DNA of 64,000 nucleotides, taken from contig NC_077242.1 of assembly GCF_947179165.1 (NCBI RefSeq), forward strand, positions 49,485,097 through 49,549,096. Reading direction: 5' to 3'. Origin of the DNA: Solanum dulcamara (lineage: Eukaryota; Streptophyta; Magnoliopsida; Solanales; Solanaceae). The first letter of the stretch is position 1; the number at the start of each line of letters is the position of its first letter. Positions 12,352 to 24,559 of the stretch are shown here, one piece after another. Under the pieces are notes generated by a model. It saw nothing but the letters and a program-made list of their open reading frames with translations, did not search any database and was not told the origin of the DNA. A program made the position numbers and the translations under genes.

Positions 12352-12552
12352 ACATCATTCAATTGTCTTAGGATGTCTATGAAGCCATGTCTAGTACAAT
12401 CCTTCTTATCAGTATGAAGAGTGCCATATCTATAATGGAGAGACTATAGGAAATTAGGAATTTTCTCACTTCTTTTATACTCTAGATTCATGCAATAGAG
12501 TTTAACTCTATAAAAGTTTTTGTTAACTCATGCGTTTACGTATTTACAGATC

Positions 12553-15500
12553 ATGCCTCCAATTATCGTCAATCAGAAGAACGTTGCTAGTACCTGTAAT
12601 GACCCTCAAGGTCATTTTTATCTTTTTATGATATTTTTAGTATTTAGAGCTTTCCTGTAGCGACCCCAAATCATTTATGACTTGCTGGCACTAACCATTC
12701 GGTCGCTTGGTCATTTGTTTGGGTTCTATGCCTGATTTCCTATTTTGGAGCTCTTGAAATTTGAACAATTGAATTTTGATCAAAACTCTAGGAAAACAAC
12801 CTCAGAACGGAATTATAATGATTCCATCAGCTCTAGAATAACCAAATTAGGCTAGTAGCATGGACGACATGAGTATCAAGGCAATCGATGTGAGTTTGAG
12901 TCTATTTGGTGCTTTAGCTTTGGAATTTTGCCTAAGGTTGACTTTGGTCAACATTCTTGGAAAACATGCTTGGATTGAAATTCCATCAGCATGATTAGCT
13001 CGAGATTGTTGATTTTAGTCTAAGATGACCTTTTGTTCGTATCCCGAGGCTTGCGGTCTTATTTCGAGCCTCTTTGTTGCATTGACAAAAATTATGCTTG
13101 GGTGTAGGACCCATATTTTCTCGAGATGATCTCGGATGGAAATTTTGATTGTTCTATTGAGCCCGAAATGTCCAATTTGGTGTGTTAGCATTACCCATTT
13201 TGTATGCATGGGAAATCTAACAAATTCCTAGCACCCCCGTGGAAGTTGGAAAAATTTCCAAAACCAGCTGATGTGCATCAACTGGTGTAGACCAATTTTG
13301 ATCTATGTGTTCCCGCCACCTAGGTCGTGTTCATGGAAGCCATGGTTCTTGGTCTCCACGTTTGCGGGCAAAGGGTCATGTTCGCGAAGGCCTAATAGAT
13401 TGGCCTCTGCGTTCGCGAGGCCCATGCGGCGTTCGCAAAGCAGTGAAGGCTTGGCGGAGCTCAATTCACTGGCCTTTTAATTAAGACCCCAACCCCCTAT
13501 TCTTTTTCTTCAATTTTGGGAGCTATAGAGCTATAAATTGAATAATTCTAAGTCTGTTATTGTGGATACGTGTTGGAGTGTTTGAGGAAGAATACAAGGT
13601 GACGTTCTCAGGTAAAATCTGCCCCAAATGGGCTTCCCTAACTTAGATCTAAGCTTTAATGGTGATTCTAAATGTTGGGACTATTTAGGTTGTTTTGAGC
13701 TTCTATTTGTGTCCAACTTTGGGGTACAAGCTCAATAATGTATTTAGAACATTTTTACGGAGTCATTTTTGGGATTTCTATCACGGGTCCCATAATTCTA
13801 TTTTTGACTCAATTTTGGGTCCGTCTCTAAAATTGTGATTTTAGTGTCAAGATGTTTGTATTGATGAGTTGATCAACATTTTTAATACCGTGGAGGCATT
13901 TGGAGTCATTTTTAGCCAAAAGCTATCAGGAAGTGGCCTTGGAGCGCGCGTGTTTGACTTTGAGGTAGGTTAGGGTCTTCTTTCTTTTGATTGAGCTTTA
14001 TAAGGTATTGTTTAGTATATATAGCTAATAGATTGGATTGTATGTGATGGGTTAGGCTCAATTCCAGTTTCTTGCTTCTTTGTCCCGATATGAGTCATAG
14101 GCTAGGTTGCCTTTATGAGGCCCCAGTCTAGTTTGTAAGACTATTGTTTTTACCTTAGTTAGCCTATTTTAGGTGACTTGATTAATGTTATGGTGGTTGG
14201 CGGAATTATTTTCCTTAGAATTAATTTTGGGATGAAACTTAGTTGATGTAGTCGTCCTTCGCTATTGTAGCACCTTTCTTAAAACCTTGGTGTAGTGATT
14301 TCCACCGGTTAGGCTTCTAAATTACTGTCGAATCCTATTTCTGGATTTCGAGCTAGAATTCCCTATGCTTTCTTATTGTCGTTTGGCGGAGCTAATTGTG
14401 GTTATATTCTCGGGGTTGTATTCTAGCTGGATCTAGAGGTTGGATTGACTTGCTGAGCAATGTTTCCTCTTTTTCCTCCTCCTTGTTACCTAGTTAGGGT
14501 TGAGCCTTCTTTTAGGCCTTGTTGTTGAGTTAGAGGAGTAGTTTGAGCCATAGGCCTTAATTAGAGGTTGGTTGTATATGGTAGTCCTATTCTATGCTCT
14601 ATAGGGTAAGGTTCTTGTGGAGTCATTATTGTATGTGATTGTGTGTGATGTTTGGATCCTGGTGATAGCATGCATTGCATTAGATCATTGTTTTCTCACG
14701 GATGTAGTCGACCTTGATGCATACAATGAATTTTGGCATTGATTTGAGAAAGCTGGGTTATAACCCAAACTATTTTATACTGATTTTTTCTAAAATAGGG
14801 GTCGTACTATATTTATTACTATAATTTACACTAGACTGGAGGCATCGAGGATGCGCTCATTTTATGATATTGATTCGAGGCATTGAGGATGCACTCATTT
14901 TATGATACTAGCCTGGTCGTAGAGATTTCTAACCCTTTCTGTACTAATTTGACTATTTATCTACTTTCATTGCGACGAAGTGAATTTTATAATCAGATAC
15001 AGATTGATATAAAACCTGGATTTCGACCAGACTGGTATATAGTGACATTCCCGAGCCCCCATAGTAATTCGAGAGAGGTGTATGGGTCCTACTTCCTAGC
15101 CGAGACTAGAAGTAGGTGTATATATCTTTTTATGAGGCACTTGGTACACATGGTATTACTGGTTTTACTGTTTGACTCTCATTCATATATGCATTGCCTC
15201 ACTAGCATAGTTGTTTTTGCTTGTTAGTAGTATGGGATGCCGTGCAGGTTTACCTATTTGTGAGTGAACTTCCTAGGCACAAAGAGGCTCGGGAGGTATT
15301 ATCTTACTATTTGCGAACTTGTGGTGGTATAAAGGGTGGTCTCTTGTTTGAAGGTAGTCACTACCTTTTTTCTTATTTATCTATCTTTTTGTGTAGGGAT
15401 TTAGTGATACGGTCCTTTGGGCTTTTATGTGATATCTATATTTACTTCGGTTAGTAGGTTGTCACTTAGTTGTTCCCCCTTTCGTACTGTGTCTTCGAGT

Positions 15501-17240
15501 TTAGGTCTTGGACTAGCGCCACTAGGTATGTCCTTGCTTGTTTCCTATTTTCTCTCTCTTTCTTATATCTGATGTTTCTTATTGCAGGTTTTCAAAATAT
15601 TCTTGTTAGTTACTTATGATATATACTCCTTGCTTACATGTTCTTTATACTTGCTTTATCTCTGGAGCTTAGTCGGCCGATGCACCGTGCATATCATAAT
15701 ACGGGTCTTCACTACTGATTTGGATATCGTGCGAAGTAGCTCATGTATTTTTGAGACTTGGGTGAGCTCTTGACGTTCGGAGTTGCCTATCTCTCTCTAT
15801 TTTGGCTTGGACTAGTCTTTACTTGGTATTCAGAGATAGTCTGTACTATTACTATTATTGTATATGTATAAACTTTGTACTTCCTTATTTGATCTAATGG
15901 CTCAACTACAGACTGATACTAGGTCTTGGGGGTTGTTGAATTGTTCTCATTCTTCTTTTCTTGTTATTAATATTATTATTATTATTTGCTTCTTTTCTTC
16001 CTCTTGTGATATTCCGTTGCTTATGATTCAGATTATGGGGTTAGGCTTACCTACTGGTGGGTTGCTAGATGGTGCCATCATGACTTGAGAAATTAGTCGT
16101 GACAGTACCAAGGTCCCAATGATTGTCATGCCTCCAACCTCAATGATGCAGATTAGGAATGGAGCTCGAGTAGTCGATCAAGGAAATGATAGTGGAACTC
16201 AAGGGGTACCTGTTAGCACTATAGGGGTTCCAGAGACACCGGATACTCAACCTTCCCCTATCTCTAAGGCAGAGTTTAGCGGATCTATTGTGATGCTCAT
16301 CCATTAATGTCTGCTCAGTCAACTCACTAGCCCTAGTTCCCAAGAGTCTTCAGCTGTGACTAGGATCAGGGATTTCTTAAGAATGAATCCGCTAGTGTTC
16401 ACCGGGTCCAAAGTAGAGGAGGATCCCCAGAATTTTGTTGATGGGATGTGGAAAATCTTGAAGGGTATGCATGCTACTGAGATTGAATGAGTTGAACTTA
16501 TTTCTTATCAGCTCAAGGATGTAGACAATGTATGGTACAAATAGTGGGAGGATAGTCGTGGTTAGGATGCTGAGCCAGCAGTATGGGATGAATTCAAAGA
16601 AGACATCTTGGATAACTTCTTTCCCCGAGAGATAGAGGCGAAGTCGGAAGAATTTGTGAATCTGAAATAGTAAACTTAACAGTGAAAGAGTATAGGCTCA
16701 AGTTTATTGAGTTATCTAGATATGTTCAGGAGATGGTTTCAGATATGAGATCAAAGATGAGAAAATTTGTCTCTGGATTGAGAAAACATGTGAAGAAAGA
16801 ATGCAAGGTCAGTTTACTAGTTTAATAAATGGAAATCTCTAGCTTATGGTTTATGCACAACATGTTGTGGAAGACAAGAAGAGGGATAGGGGAGAGTACC
16901 AGAATAAAAGGACAAAGTCTGTAGGATATGATACCAGCCAACAGAGAAAAGGAAATGACAATAGGTCGTTCTTTCAGAAGAGTTCATCTGAACCTGCATC
17001 ATAATCAACAAGTGCACCTGTACCGAGAAACATAAATAATTAGAGGCACCAGAATAATCAGAACTTCAGATCTCAGAGTTCCCAATCCTAAAGTAGTGTG
17101 GCTCAAGGTTCTTCTCGAAATCCACTTTATGGCAAGTGTGGGAGATGCCATCCAGGAGAGTGTCTTGATGGCATAAGTGGTTGTTACAAGTATGGACAAA
17201 TGGGGCATTTTCAAAGAGATTGCTCGATGGAAAATCAAGG
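12553..17240 (+). pseudogene. I1 gag, split by solo LTR S1
   Basis: The start ATGCCTCCAATTATCG at 12553 runs 42 bp to 12594, and the frame resumes at 16110 after S1 (12595-16104). Later text contains [11 protein letters not shown], a conserved opening of the gag capsid region in these elements, then VELISYQLKD and an FFPREIEAK block. Stops occur at several Trp positions. The C-terminal zinc knuckle (17182-17223) reads CYKYGQMGHFQRDC, with Tyr in place of the second Cys. Gag would form the virus-like particle. This copy cannot make it. Confidence 0.8.
12595..16104 (+). mobile_element. solo LTR S1, 3510 bp, TSD GTACC
   Basis: It starts TGTAATGACCCTCAAGG and ends ATTAGTCGTGACA. GTACC occurs immediately before (12590-12594) and after (16105-16109). 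No PBS, polypurine tract or pol text is visible inside, and the interrupted gag frame resumes directly after the second GTACC. These are the marks of a solo LTR left by LTR-LTR recombination. At 3.5 kb it is long for an LTR. It contains an (ATT)n tract near 15966-15988. The 114-codon frame at 14883-15227 resembles nothing I know and is taken as chance. Confidence 0.85.
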
Positions 17241-17289
17241 TTATGGGGGAAATAAGGTTTAGTCTCATCAGCGACACCATCAGGCAGGG

Positions 17290-17700
17290 TTGCCCAGAAC
17301 GATCTTACTTTAGGAGCAAGAGGAGGTTCAAATAGTCCGTATGCTCTTGCTAGTCTCCAAGATCAGGAGAACTTTCATATGGCAAGTTTTTTATCTTGAT
17401 GTTTATGCCTTAATTGGTCCAGGGGAAAATATTTTTTGTGACTCCTTATATAGCCGTAAAGTTTGGGATTGATCCCGAACGCCTTCTAGAACCTTTTAGT
17501 GTATCTACTCTAGTTGGTGAGACTGTTATTGCTAAGAGAGTCTATCGCGATTGCACTATCTCATTCTATCATAAAGACACCATAACTGACTTATTCGAGT
17601 TAGACATGGTGGATTTTGATATCATTCTAGGAATGGATTGGCTTCATGCTTGTTATTCCTCCATCGATTGTAAAATTCGAGTAGTCAAGTTTTAGTTTTC
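17290..17700 (+). pseudogene. I1 aspartic protease region
   Basis: An open stretch of 93 codons (17414-17695) carries VTPYIAVKFGIDPERLLEPF, then AKRVYRDCTISFYHKD, and ends with DFDIILGMDWLHACYSSIDC, all typical of the Tekay/Del retropepsin and its C-terminal side. The catalytic Asp-containing segment just upstream (17365-17420) is disrupted. In a live element it would cleave the Gag-Pol polyprotein. Confidence 0.8.
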
Positions 17701-18559
17701 TAATGAGCTAGTCTTAGAGTGGAAAGGTAGTCCAACTGTGCCTAAGGGTCATTTTATCTCATACTTTAAGGCCAGAAAGTTAGTTTCCAAGAGATTTATC
17801 TATCACATTGTTAGAGTTAGACTCTAGTGTTGAGACACCATCCCTTCTGTTAGTTCCAGTTGTAAATGGGTTTTCGGCAGTCTTTCCCGATTATCTAACT
17901 AGAGTCCCTCCCAATAAGGAGATATACTTTGGGATAGATGTCCATCTCGATAGTTAGCCTATCTCTATTCCACCATATAAAATGGCTCCAACTGAGTTGA
18001 AAGAGTTAAATGAGCAGTTGAAAGATCTCTTAGATAAGGTTTTTATTAGGCCGAGTATCTAACTTTGGGGCGCTCCTTTCCATTCATGAGAAAGAAAGAT
18101 GGCTCGCTTAGAATGTTTATCGACTACTTTAAGTTGCACAAGGTCACTATAAGGAATAAGTATCCTCTTTCCAGAATTGATCATCAGTTGAAAGTGAGAG
18201 AAAGTCTCATCTTGAAGACAGCTTTCAGAACCTGTTATGGTCACTATGAGTTCCTTTTTGTGTCTTTTGGTTTGAATACCGCTCCTGTAGTATTCATGGA
18301 CCTCATGAATTGAGTATTTAAGCAGTATCTAGACATGTTCATTATCATGTTGATTGGCGACATTTTAATCTACTCTAGAAATGAGGAAGAGTATGTCAAC
18401 CATCTTAGAATTGTTCTCCAGACTCTCAAGGATCGAGAGTTATATGCTATGTTTTCAAAGTGTGAGTTAAAGAAATATATCGATAATAAAAAGGTGATGA
18501 GTTTGGATAGAAAGGAGATGACGTGTTATGATATTAAGGTAGATTTTGTGTTCTGAATG
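17700..18559 (+). pseudogene. I1 reverse transcriptase, broken
   Basis: Frames with stops carry the RT entry region (P-I-S-I-P-P-Y near 17960), [20 protein letters not shown] (18083 on), [20 protein letters not shown] and DILIYSRNEEEYVNHL. The catalytic Y/F-x-D-D site is altered to L-I-G-D. The frame is lost after FSKCELKK (about 18470), and the RNase H part never appears. After S2 the text jumps straight to the integrase zinc-binding end, so a deletion preceded or accompanied the S2 insertion. Confidence 0.8.
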
Positions 18560-18564
18560 TTGAT

Positions 18565-20863
18565 TTTAACACCCTAATTTTCTTTTTGTGGTTTTTCTAA
18601 AGGATTAATTGGGATGTCTTGCGTAACAAAGCTACTTGAGTACATGTCGAGCTTTGGTAGCAAGGATTACATAGGTTCCTAAAGTAAGATGAGATTACGA
18701 ACCCACAGAAGAGGGAAAAAGAGGCGTAGCACCTACTTGAAACAAGTAGGTGATGCACCTACTTGGACCAAGTAGGTGACGCACCTACTTGGGGTGGACC
18801 CCATGCTGCCACGTGGCAGCTTTGGATTGGGCGCATAGATGAGGTGGCACCCTAGAGGCTGGACATGTGTCACCCCTAAGTGCTTCCACGTGTTACACTT
18901 TAATGGAGCATATATATACATGTTAAGATGATTAAGAAGTCATTTTTCAGCCTTACACTTAGAAATTTTAGAGGAAAAACTTAGAGAATAAGAGAGAGTA
19001 CCTACAACAGCAACAAGGAAGAAAGGTAAGCCCTCCAATTTCATTCCATCAATTAATTATCTAAGGTGTTCTTTGATTAAATAAAGGTGTTTAATAACGT
19101 AAAATTTATAGTTGGGGCAACGAGGAGTTCTTGTTCTTGGTAGCAAACCCATTTTTGGATATGACTGTCATTAGTAATATTATTATAACTCCTTGTGTAA
19201 AGCTTCGTTTTGAGTGATTCAAGATGTTTTGGAAAGCTATTTTATAGGCATATAACTTTTATTTAGGCTCGGAAACCCAATTTTATTATTAGCTACTCTA
19301 AAAAGGGTGATAAAGTATAGGGGAGGTGCTGCTAAGATTTTGTTTTGGAAATCCTACATGGATAGCTATTGGTATTTTGGGCATATCTTTTTGTACATAA
19401 TTGTCGTAGGGGTGATTCGAAATTGTATGCGACCCTAAGAACATGTATATAACTTTTATTAAGGCCACAAAGCCTATTTCCCCCATTTACCCCTTCGAAA
19501 CTGAGCAACAATACCAGACAGTAGGTTGTCCGGAATTTCGATTTGAATAGTTTGGGCTGATTTTTATTAATTTCATGTTTAGTTTTGATATGATGAGTCT
19601 CTTAAACTTAAGTAGATATTTGATTGTATATTTAAGGTGTATATGTTCTTATACAAGCTAAGAGGTACTATTTGATAAAGTGGATTTTGGTTGGTCTATG
19701 GCAGAGAGGAAGTGAGCTCCTCGAGTTGTGGTAGAACCTGTTGTATGTTAAAACGCCAAGGTTTGTGTATAAACTTGAACTTAAAATATTTATTTTTTGA
19801 AATTTAAAGTATTTTGATGGGTTGTTTTCTTGCTCCTTGTTTTGTATTTTGGTATGACTATTATCTCAAGTATTGCAAAACTTTCGCTAAACCGCCCACT
19901 TATATGAATTTCTTGATCATTTTGCATTCTTGATGGGACTTTGTCCTTCTTGTTACAGTGACTTATCATCGATATTGGCATGCCTCTCGATTCGGATCTT
20001 TCTCATCTTGACTTTGGATTTATATTTTGTCTTGACGATGGGATTTTCATCCATTTTTGAGTACGAGTGGAAAGCCACTTTCAACATGGTTCTTGATTCT
20101 CTTGATATTGGGTGATGACCCTTCTTGATATGGGCTTCGGTCATTTTTGATTTTGGGGCTTCGGTCCATCTTGATATTGATTGTGCTTAGTGTGAAGGCA
20201 TGACGTACCTATTGGGCGAAATTGATTATTTGACAACTCTTTCGAATTGAATTATAAGTTTCTTGATACTTGAGCCTTCGAATATTGATATTGATTTTGA
20301 AACTCTTCAAGGTTTGTATTCGATACTTTGATATATTTGTTAACTTGGACTTACTTTTACCTTATTAAGCCATCTAAGATGAACCAGGGAGTTGAATAAT
20401 TTAATGGCTCCAAACCCAATGTTTTTACACCCCTAAGCTTTATGCTTAGCGATAGTTATTTTCTATCGTAGGTAATGTACGGGATGAGGTATAAAGATGA
20501 CCATTTGGAATAGACTTTTTGGATCCCTTGAGAAGATCACATCTGCATATGCATCTAGTTTTTGTAAAAATATTGGGGGACTTGTACATGATACATGTGG
20601 CTTGTGAAAACAAAACTATATGCCTGTAACTTGAACAGGGTGACTAGTTTTGCTATTTTGGAGTGTGCTTTTAACTCAAGTCATGCTTGTACTACGTTTA
20701 TATGTTGGCTTATCATTTTGCACAAAGAAAGATAATAGTTTTGTAATAACTACTGGTTCGAGTTTTATGTATTTTATGGACACGCAATGGTGTTGACTAT
20801 TTATGATTTTAAAAAAACTACCTTTTATTTTGTAAGTGACATCCTCCCAAATGGGGTGCTACA
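18565..20863 (+). mobile_element. solo LTR S2, 2299 bp, TSD TTGAT
   Basis: It begins TTTAACACCCTAATTTTC, a TGTAACACCC start with G changed to T, and ends GGGGTGCTACA. Perfect TSDs TTGAT lie at 18560-18564 and 20864-20868. There is no internal retroviral coding text. It contains a compact set of hairpin-forming repeats (18729-18792). Confidence 0.82.
18729..18792. repeat. short array of inverted repeats CACCTACTTG / CAAGTAGGTG
   Basis: CACCTACTTG (18730-18739) pairs with CAAGTAGGTG (18743-18752). CACCTACTTGG (18756 on) pairs with CCAAGTAGGTG ending at 18778. A third CACCTACTTGG half begins at 18782. The period is about 26 bp. Perfect 10-11 bp stems with 1-3 nt loops could extrude as hairpins in DNA or RNA. 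Confidence 0.85.
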
Positions 20864-20868
20864 TTGAT

Positions 20869-22062
20869 GGTATCCAAGATAGAATCATGTCAGATTCCCA
20901 TAGCTCCAGATATTCGATTCATCTGGGCTCTACCAAAATGTACCATGACTTGAGAGAAGTCCTCTAGTGGAGTGGTATGAACAGAGATATTGCAAATTTT
21001 ATTTTTGAATACCCGAACTGTTAGCAAGTCAAAGTTGAGAACCAAAGGCCATGTTGTGTGGCTTAGAATATAGAGCTTCTAGAGTGGAAAGAGGAGATGA
21101 TCAACATGAAATTTACCACAGCATTACTGCTCGTCGACAACATGATTCGATTTGGGTGATTATAGATCGAATGCCTAAATCAACCCATTTCTTATCAGTT
21201 AAGACCATAGATTCAATGGAATACTATTAAAAATTATATATCCATAAAATACTAATCCTTCATGGAGTTCCCTTATCTATCATTCAGATAGAGGCGCTCA
21301 ATTTACCACCCAGTTTTTAAAGTAGTTTCAGAAAGGTTTGGATTCAAAGGTGAATCTTAGTACCACATTCTATCCTCAAACAAATGGTCTGGAAAAATGT
21401 ATGATTTAGACTATAGAGGACATGTTGAGAGCTTATGTTGTTGATTTTAAATGTAATTGTGATAACCACTTGCCTCTCATAGAGTTTGCGTACAATAATA
21501 GTTATTATTCGAGTATTTAGATGACTCCTTATGAGGCTCTTTATGGGTGTAGATGTAGATCCCCAATTGGTTGATTCAAAGTTGGTGAAACTGAGTTGAT
21601 AGGGATAGACTTGGTTCATCAGGCTATGAAGAAAGTGAAAATCATCCAAAAGAGGCTGAAAACCGAACAAAATTGTCAAAAGTCCTATACTGATGTTAGG
21701 CGGAGAAATTTAGAGTTTAAAGTGAATGATTGGGTATTTTTGAAAGTTTCACCCATGAAGGGTATCATGAGGTTTTGAAAGAAAGGAAAGCTTAGTCCCC
21801 ATTACCTTGGTCCCTATCAAATTTCAAAAGAGTTGTTAATGTAGCTTATGAGTTAGAGCTACCATAAGAGTTAGTGGCTGTCCATTCGGTATTTCACATT
21901 TCTATGCTTAATAACTGCTTAGGACATCCTTCAGTCATTGTTCCAATTGAAAGTATTGGAGTGAAAAATAGGTTTTCTTATGAGGAGATTTCGATTCAGA
22001 TTCTTGATCATCAGGTTCTCAGGTTGAGGACCAAAGAGGTTTCATTAGTTTGTTGTAGGTAA
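20869..22062 (+). pseudogene. I1 integrase with truncated C-terminus
   Basis: After S2 the text reads as the integrase zinc-binding region (TKMYHDLRE-like, then ANFIFEYPNC.QVKVENQRP near 21000-21050), the core around HDSIWVIIDRMPKSTHF (21140-21200), then the IN C-terminal block KSYTDVRRRNLEFKVNDWVF (21680-21740) and VHSVFHISMLNNCLGHPS (21880 on). The last frame ends at LRTKEVSLVCCR, where a chromodomain would normally follow. I cannot find one before the polypurine tract, so it seems lost. There are several frameshifts and stops. Confidence 0.8.
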
Positions 22063-22194
22063 TACTCATTTTCCCATTTTCAAATTCAGTATATATTCAT
22101 GTGCTTGTGTGCTTCATATTATACATTATATTCTTGCCTTGTGTAATTTTCTAACTTGGCCATTCGAGGATGAATGATTCCAAGAGGGAGATAT

Positions 22195-24559
22195 TGTAAC
22201 ACCCCAAAATATTCTAACTCATATCTGTCCAAGAAGTCCCCCAAAAGACTTTAGTTTTTGCTGAAGACTAGCTTTCACGGATGCCATCTACAAATTGTAG
22301 ATGTTTCCACAGGCCATAGATGGGCTCATAGAGTCAAACATTAGAAACCATCTTAAGTGGTTGAGATCTACAGACCAAGTTACAGACCATAGAAGTGTCT
22401 ACAGGCCGTATACTTGATCCGTAGATCAAGTTCAGAGCCTTAGAATTTCTAAGTGTACAGGAAGAGCCCTTGAATGGATCATAAAAGGTCTTATACACCC
22501 ACGTTAAGATAAACTCTCCCTAGTTCATTTTCTACGAGCTTTCATATGACCCACAGAAGGTTCTACAGATCGTAGAAGGTCCCATAGACCTAACTTCAGA
22601 GTACTAGTCCCAATACCCTTTATACAAAAATATTGGACGGTCTGTAGGGAGTTCTGCGATCCATAGAAGGGTCCGTAGGTCCAATATTTAGAGACCCTTA
22701 ATTCCAGTCAGTTCCCATGACTGGCTTCTATGGCCCCTCGAACGTTGTATGGACTGTAGATGGCCTTCTGTAGACGACTTCTGTCAGTTTTAATAAAGGG
22801 TATTTAGGTCTTTTCCATCTTTTCTAAGTCCAAACATGACATTTTGGGACATAATTAAGTCCCTTATCAGTATCATTCAACCTTTTCCCCTTCATAATCA
22901 CTCTCAATACATAGAGTGAGGTTTCAAGAGGAAACAATATAGGGTTTGATGAGTATTCATCAAGTTCTTCAAGTTTCTTCAAGAACATTGTTCTTCCATA
23001 TATATAAGGATATTCATAGTGTTGGAATGATTTCGTACTCATGCCTTACATAAAAATTCAGTCCTAAGAGTTTATCCTACGGTTTTAAGCCAACCCTATT
23101 CTTGAATTTCGAGTTTCTATTATTCTTTGTTATTGAATTTGATTCTTTATCGTTTAACTTATGATTCCTTACATGATTCTAGTTCGTGATTGTTGTTTAT
23201 GCTTATTTTCCACATGAACACCATTTGAGTTATTGAAGGTTTTACATTGCTATACATTATGCATTGTTTTCAATTAAAAGTAAAAGTATTTCAAAGTGAT
23301 GAGTAAAAGAAGAGTTTTAAGAAAACATAGGTATGCCAAGTACATTACTTGATTTTAAGGTTTTTGTATTACTATTCGTTATGCGTGATTTTCAGAGTTT
23401 AAGTGAGTTAAAGTATTATGAATTATTATTGAGAATGATTTTTAAGAGACCTTGGGTAGTTCCAAATGTATTATTTGCATTGATAAAGAATATATCTATT
23501 TCGAAGAAAGCATTAAGAGTTGAGAAAGAGTTTCCAGTCAATTAAAGTAAAGTCCATTGTGACTTCAGAGGAGTATTTTGAGTATTTACTCACAAAGATT
23601 TTATTACCTTAAATGAGCATTATTGCATGTTTCGGGAGTAGTATCGAACACTGATTTGGGTAAGAGTTCAGATAACTCTAACCCTATAAACTACATAGCT
23701 AGTGTAGGATAGGATAGTGTTGTTGGTTTGGGTGACTCCTCACTTCAGTCCCTGATAAGGACTTTTAAATAGATCCATGAGTTGAGTTTTCATCCCTTAT
23801 CCTATCAAGGTATTCGGTGGATCTTTTAATATGAGTAGTACATTGTTTCATCATGAGACTCATAGTGATGGTTGTCGGTTAGAGAAACTCCCCAAGAAGA
23901 GAAAATTCTATCTTTAAGAATTACATTTATTGCTTTATTTTGTTTGTAGAGCTTTGAGGTTTTCATTACACTTGCATGCTTTACTTTTCAGTAAAGTTAT
24001 TTTCAACATTTCTTTCAGTTGAGTATTTAGTGGAGTTATGTTTCATTTAGCTAATTACATAACGTACATTCCATTTACTGACATCTTTCGATGTTGCATC
24101 ATTTTATGACGGAGATGCAGGTACTCAGGATTTTCCACAGGTGTTATGTTGAGATCACACTTTGTTAGATTTTGGGGAGGACTCTTTGCTTTCAGAGGGC
24201 CCCTTTACAATTATTGATTTCAGTATTCATTAGTTCTTTGAGATAGCCAAGGGTCCTGTCCCAATATTTGTATTTAGTTATTAGAGGCTTCCTGGACACA
24301 GTTAGAGTGTCATTTCGGTTATTTTTAGTTTGATGTTTTGAACATTAATTTCTTGTATTTCAGAGTTATTTTTAGATTCTTATTATAGAATAATTATGAT
24401 GTTTGAGTTGTTTCTTAAATGCTTAAAATGCTCAACCATTTTAGCTTCCGTATTGAGTTTGTCTTTCGCTAAACAGTCAGCCATGTCAAGGGTTCGCTTG
24501 GGACCAATAATGATTTTTGGGTGTCGACCATATATAGGGTGTAAACTCTGGGTGTGACA
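22195..24559 (+). repeat. I1 3' LTR
   Basis: It begins TGTAACACCCCAAAATATTC and ends CTGGGTGTGACA, with intact TG...CA termini. It pairs with 9968-12335. The palindrome-rich array lies near 22250-22780. Confidence 0.88.

Larger units (their letters stand above)
9968..24559 (+). mobile_element. element I1: Ty3 (Tekay/Del-like) retrotransposon with two nested solo LTRs
   Basis: The 5' LTR (9968-12335, 2368 bp) and 3' LTR (22195-24559, 2365 bp) are collinear, both beginning TGTAA.AC.C.AAAATATTCT. The flanks ATGAA (9963-9967) and ATGGA (24560-24564) give a 5 bp TSD with one mismatch. A primer site follows the 5' LTR, and a purine tract (CAAGAGGGAGATAT) precedes the 3' LTR. Subtracting S1 and S2 leaves an element of about 8.8 kb. 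Gene order is gag, protease, RT, integrase, all decayed, with RNase H missing. The LTRs differ at many positions even in the first 100 bp, so the insertion is old. Confidence 0.88.

Noticed and set aside
14883..15454. Overlapping plus-strand frames of 114 and 77 codons
   Set aside because: They lie wholly inside solo LTR S1, lack recognised motifs and have LTR-like composition; taken as chance ORFs.
15965..15990. (ATT)n and other simple repeats (also 41633-41657, 42359-42385, 6563-6580)
   Set aside because: Ordinary microsatellites; noted in the host features only.
18737..18800. CRISPR-like array
   Set aside because: The repeats are short palindromic halves without spacers, in a plant LTR.
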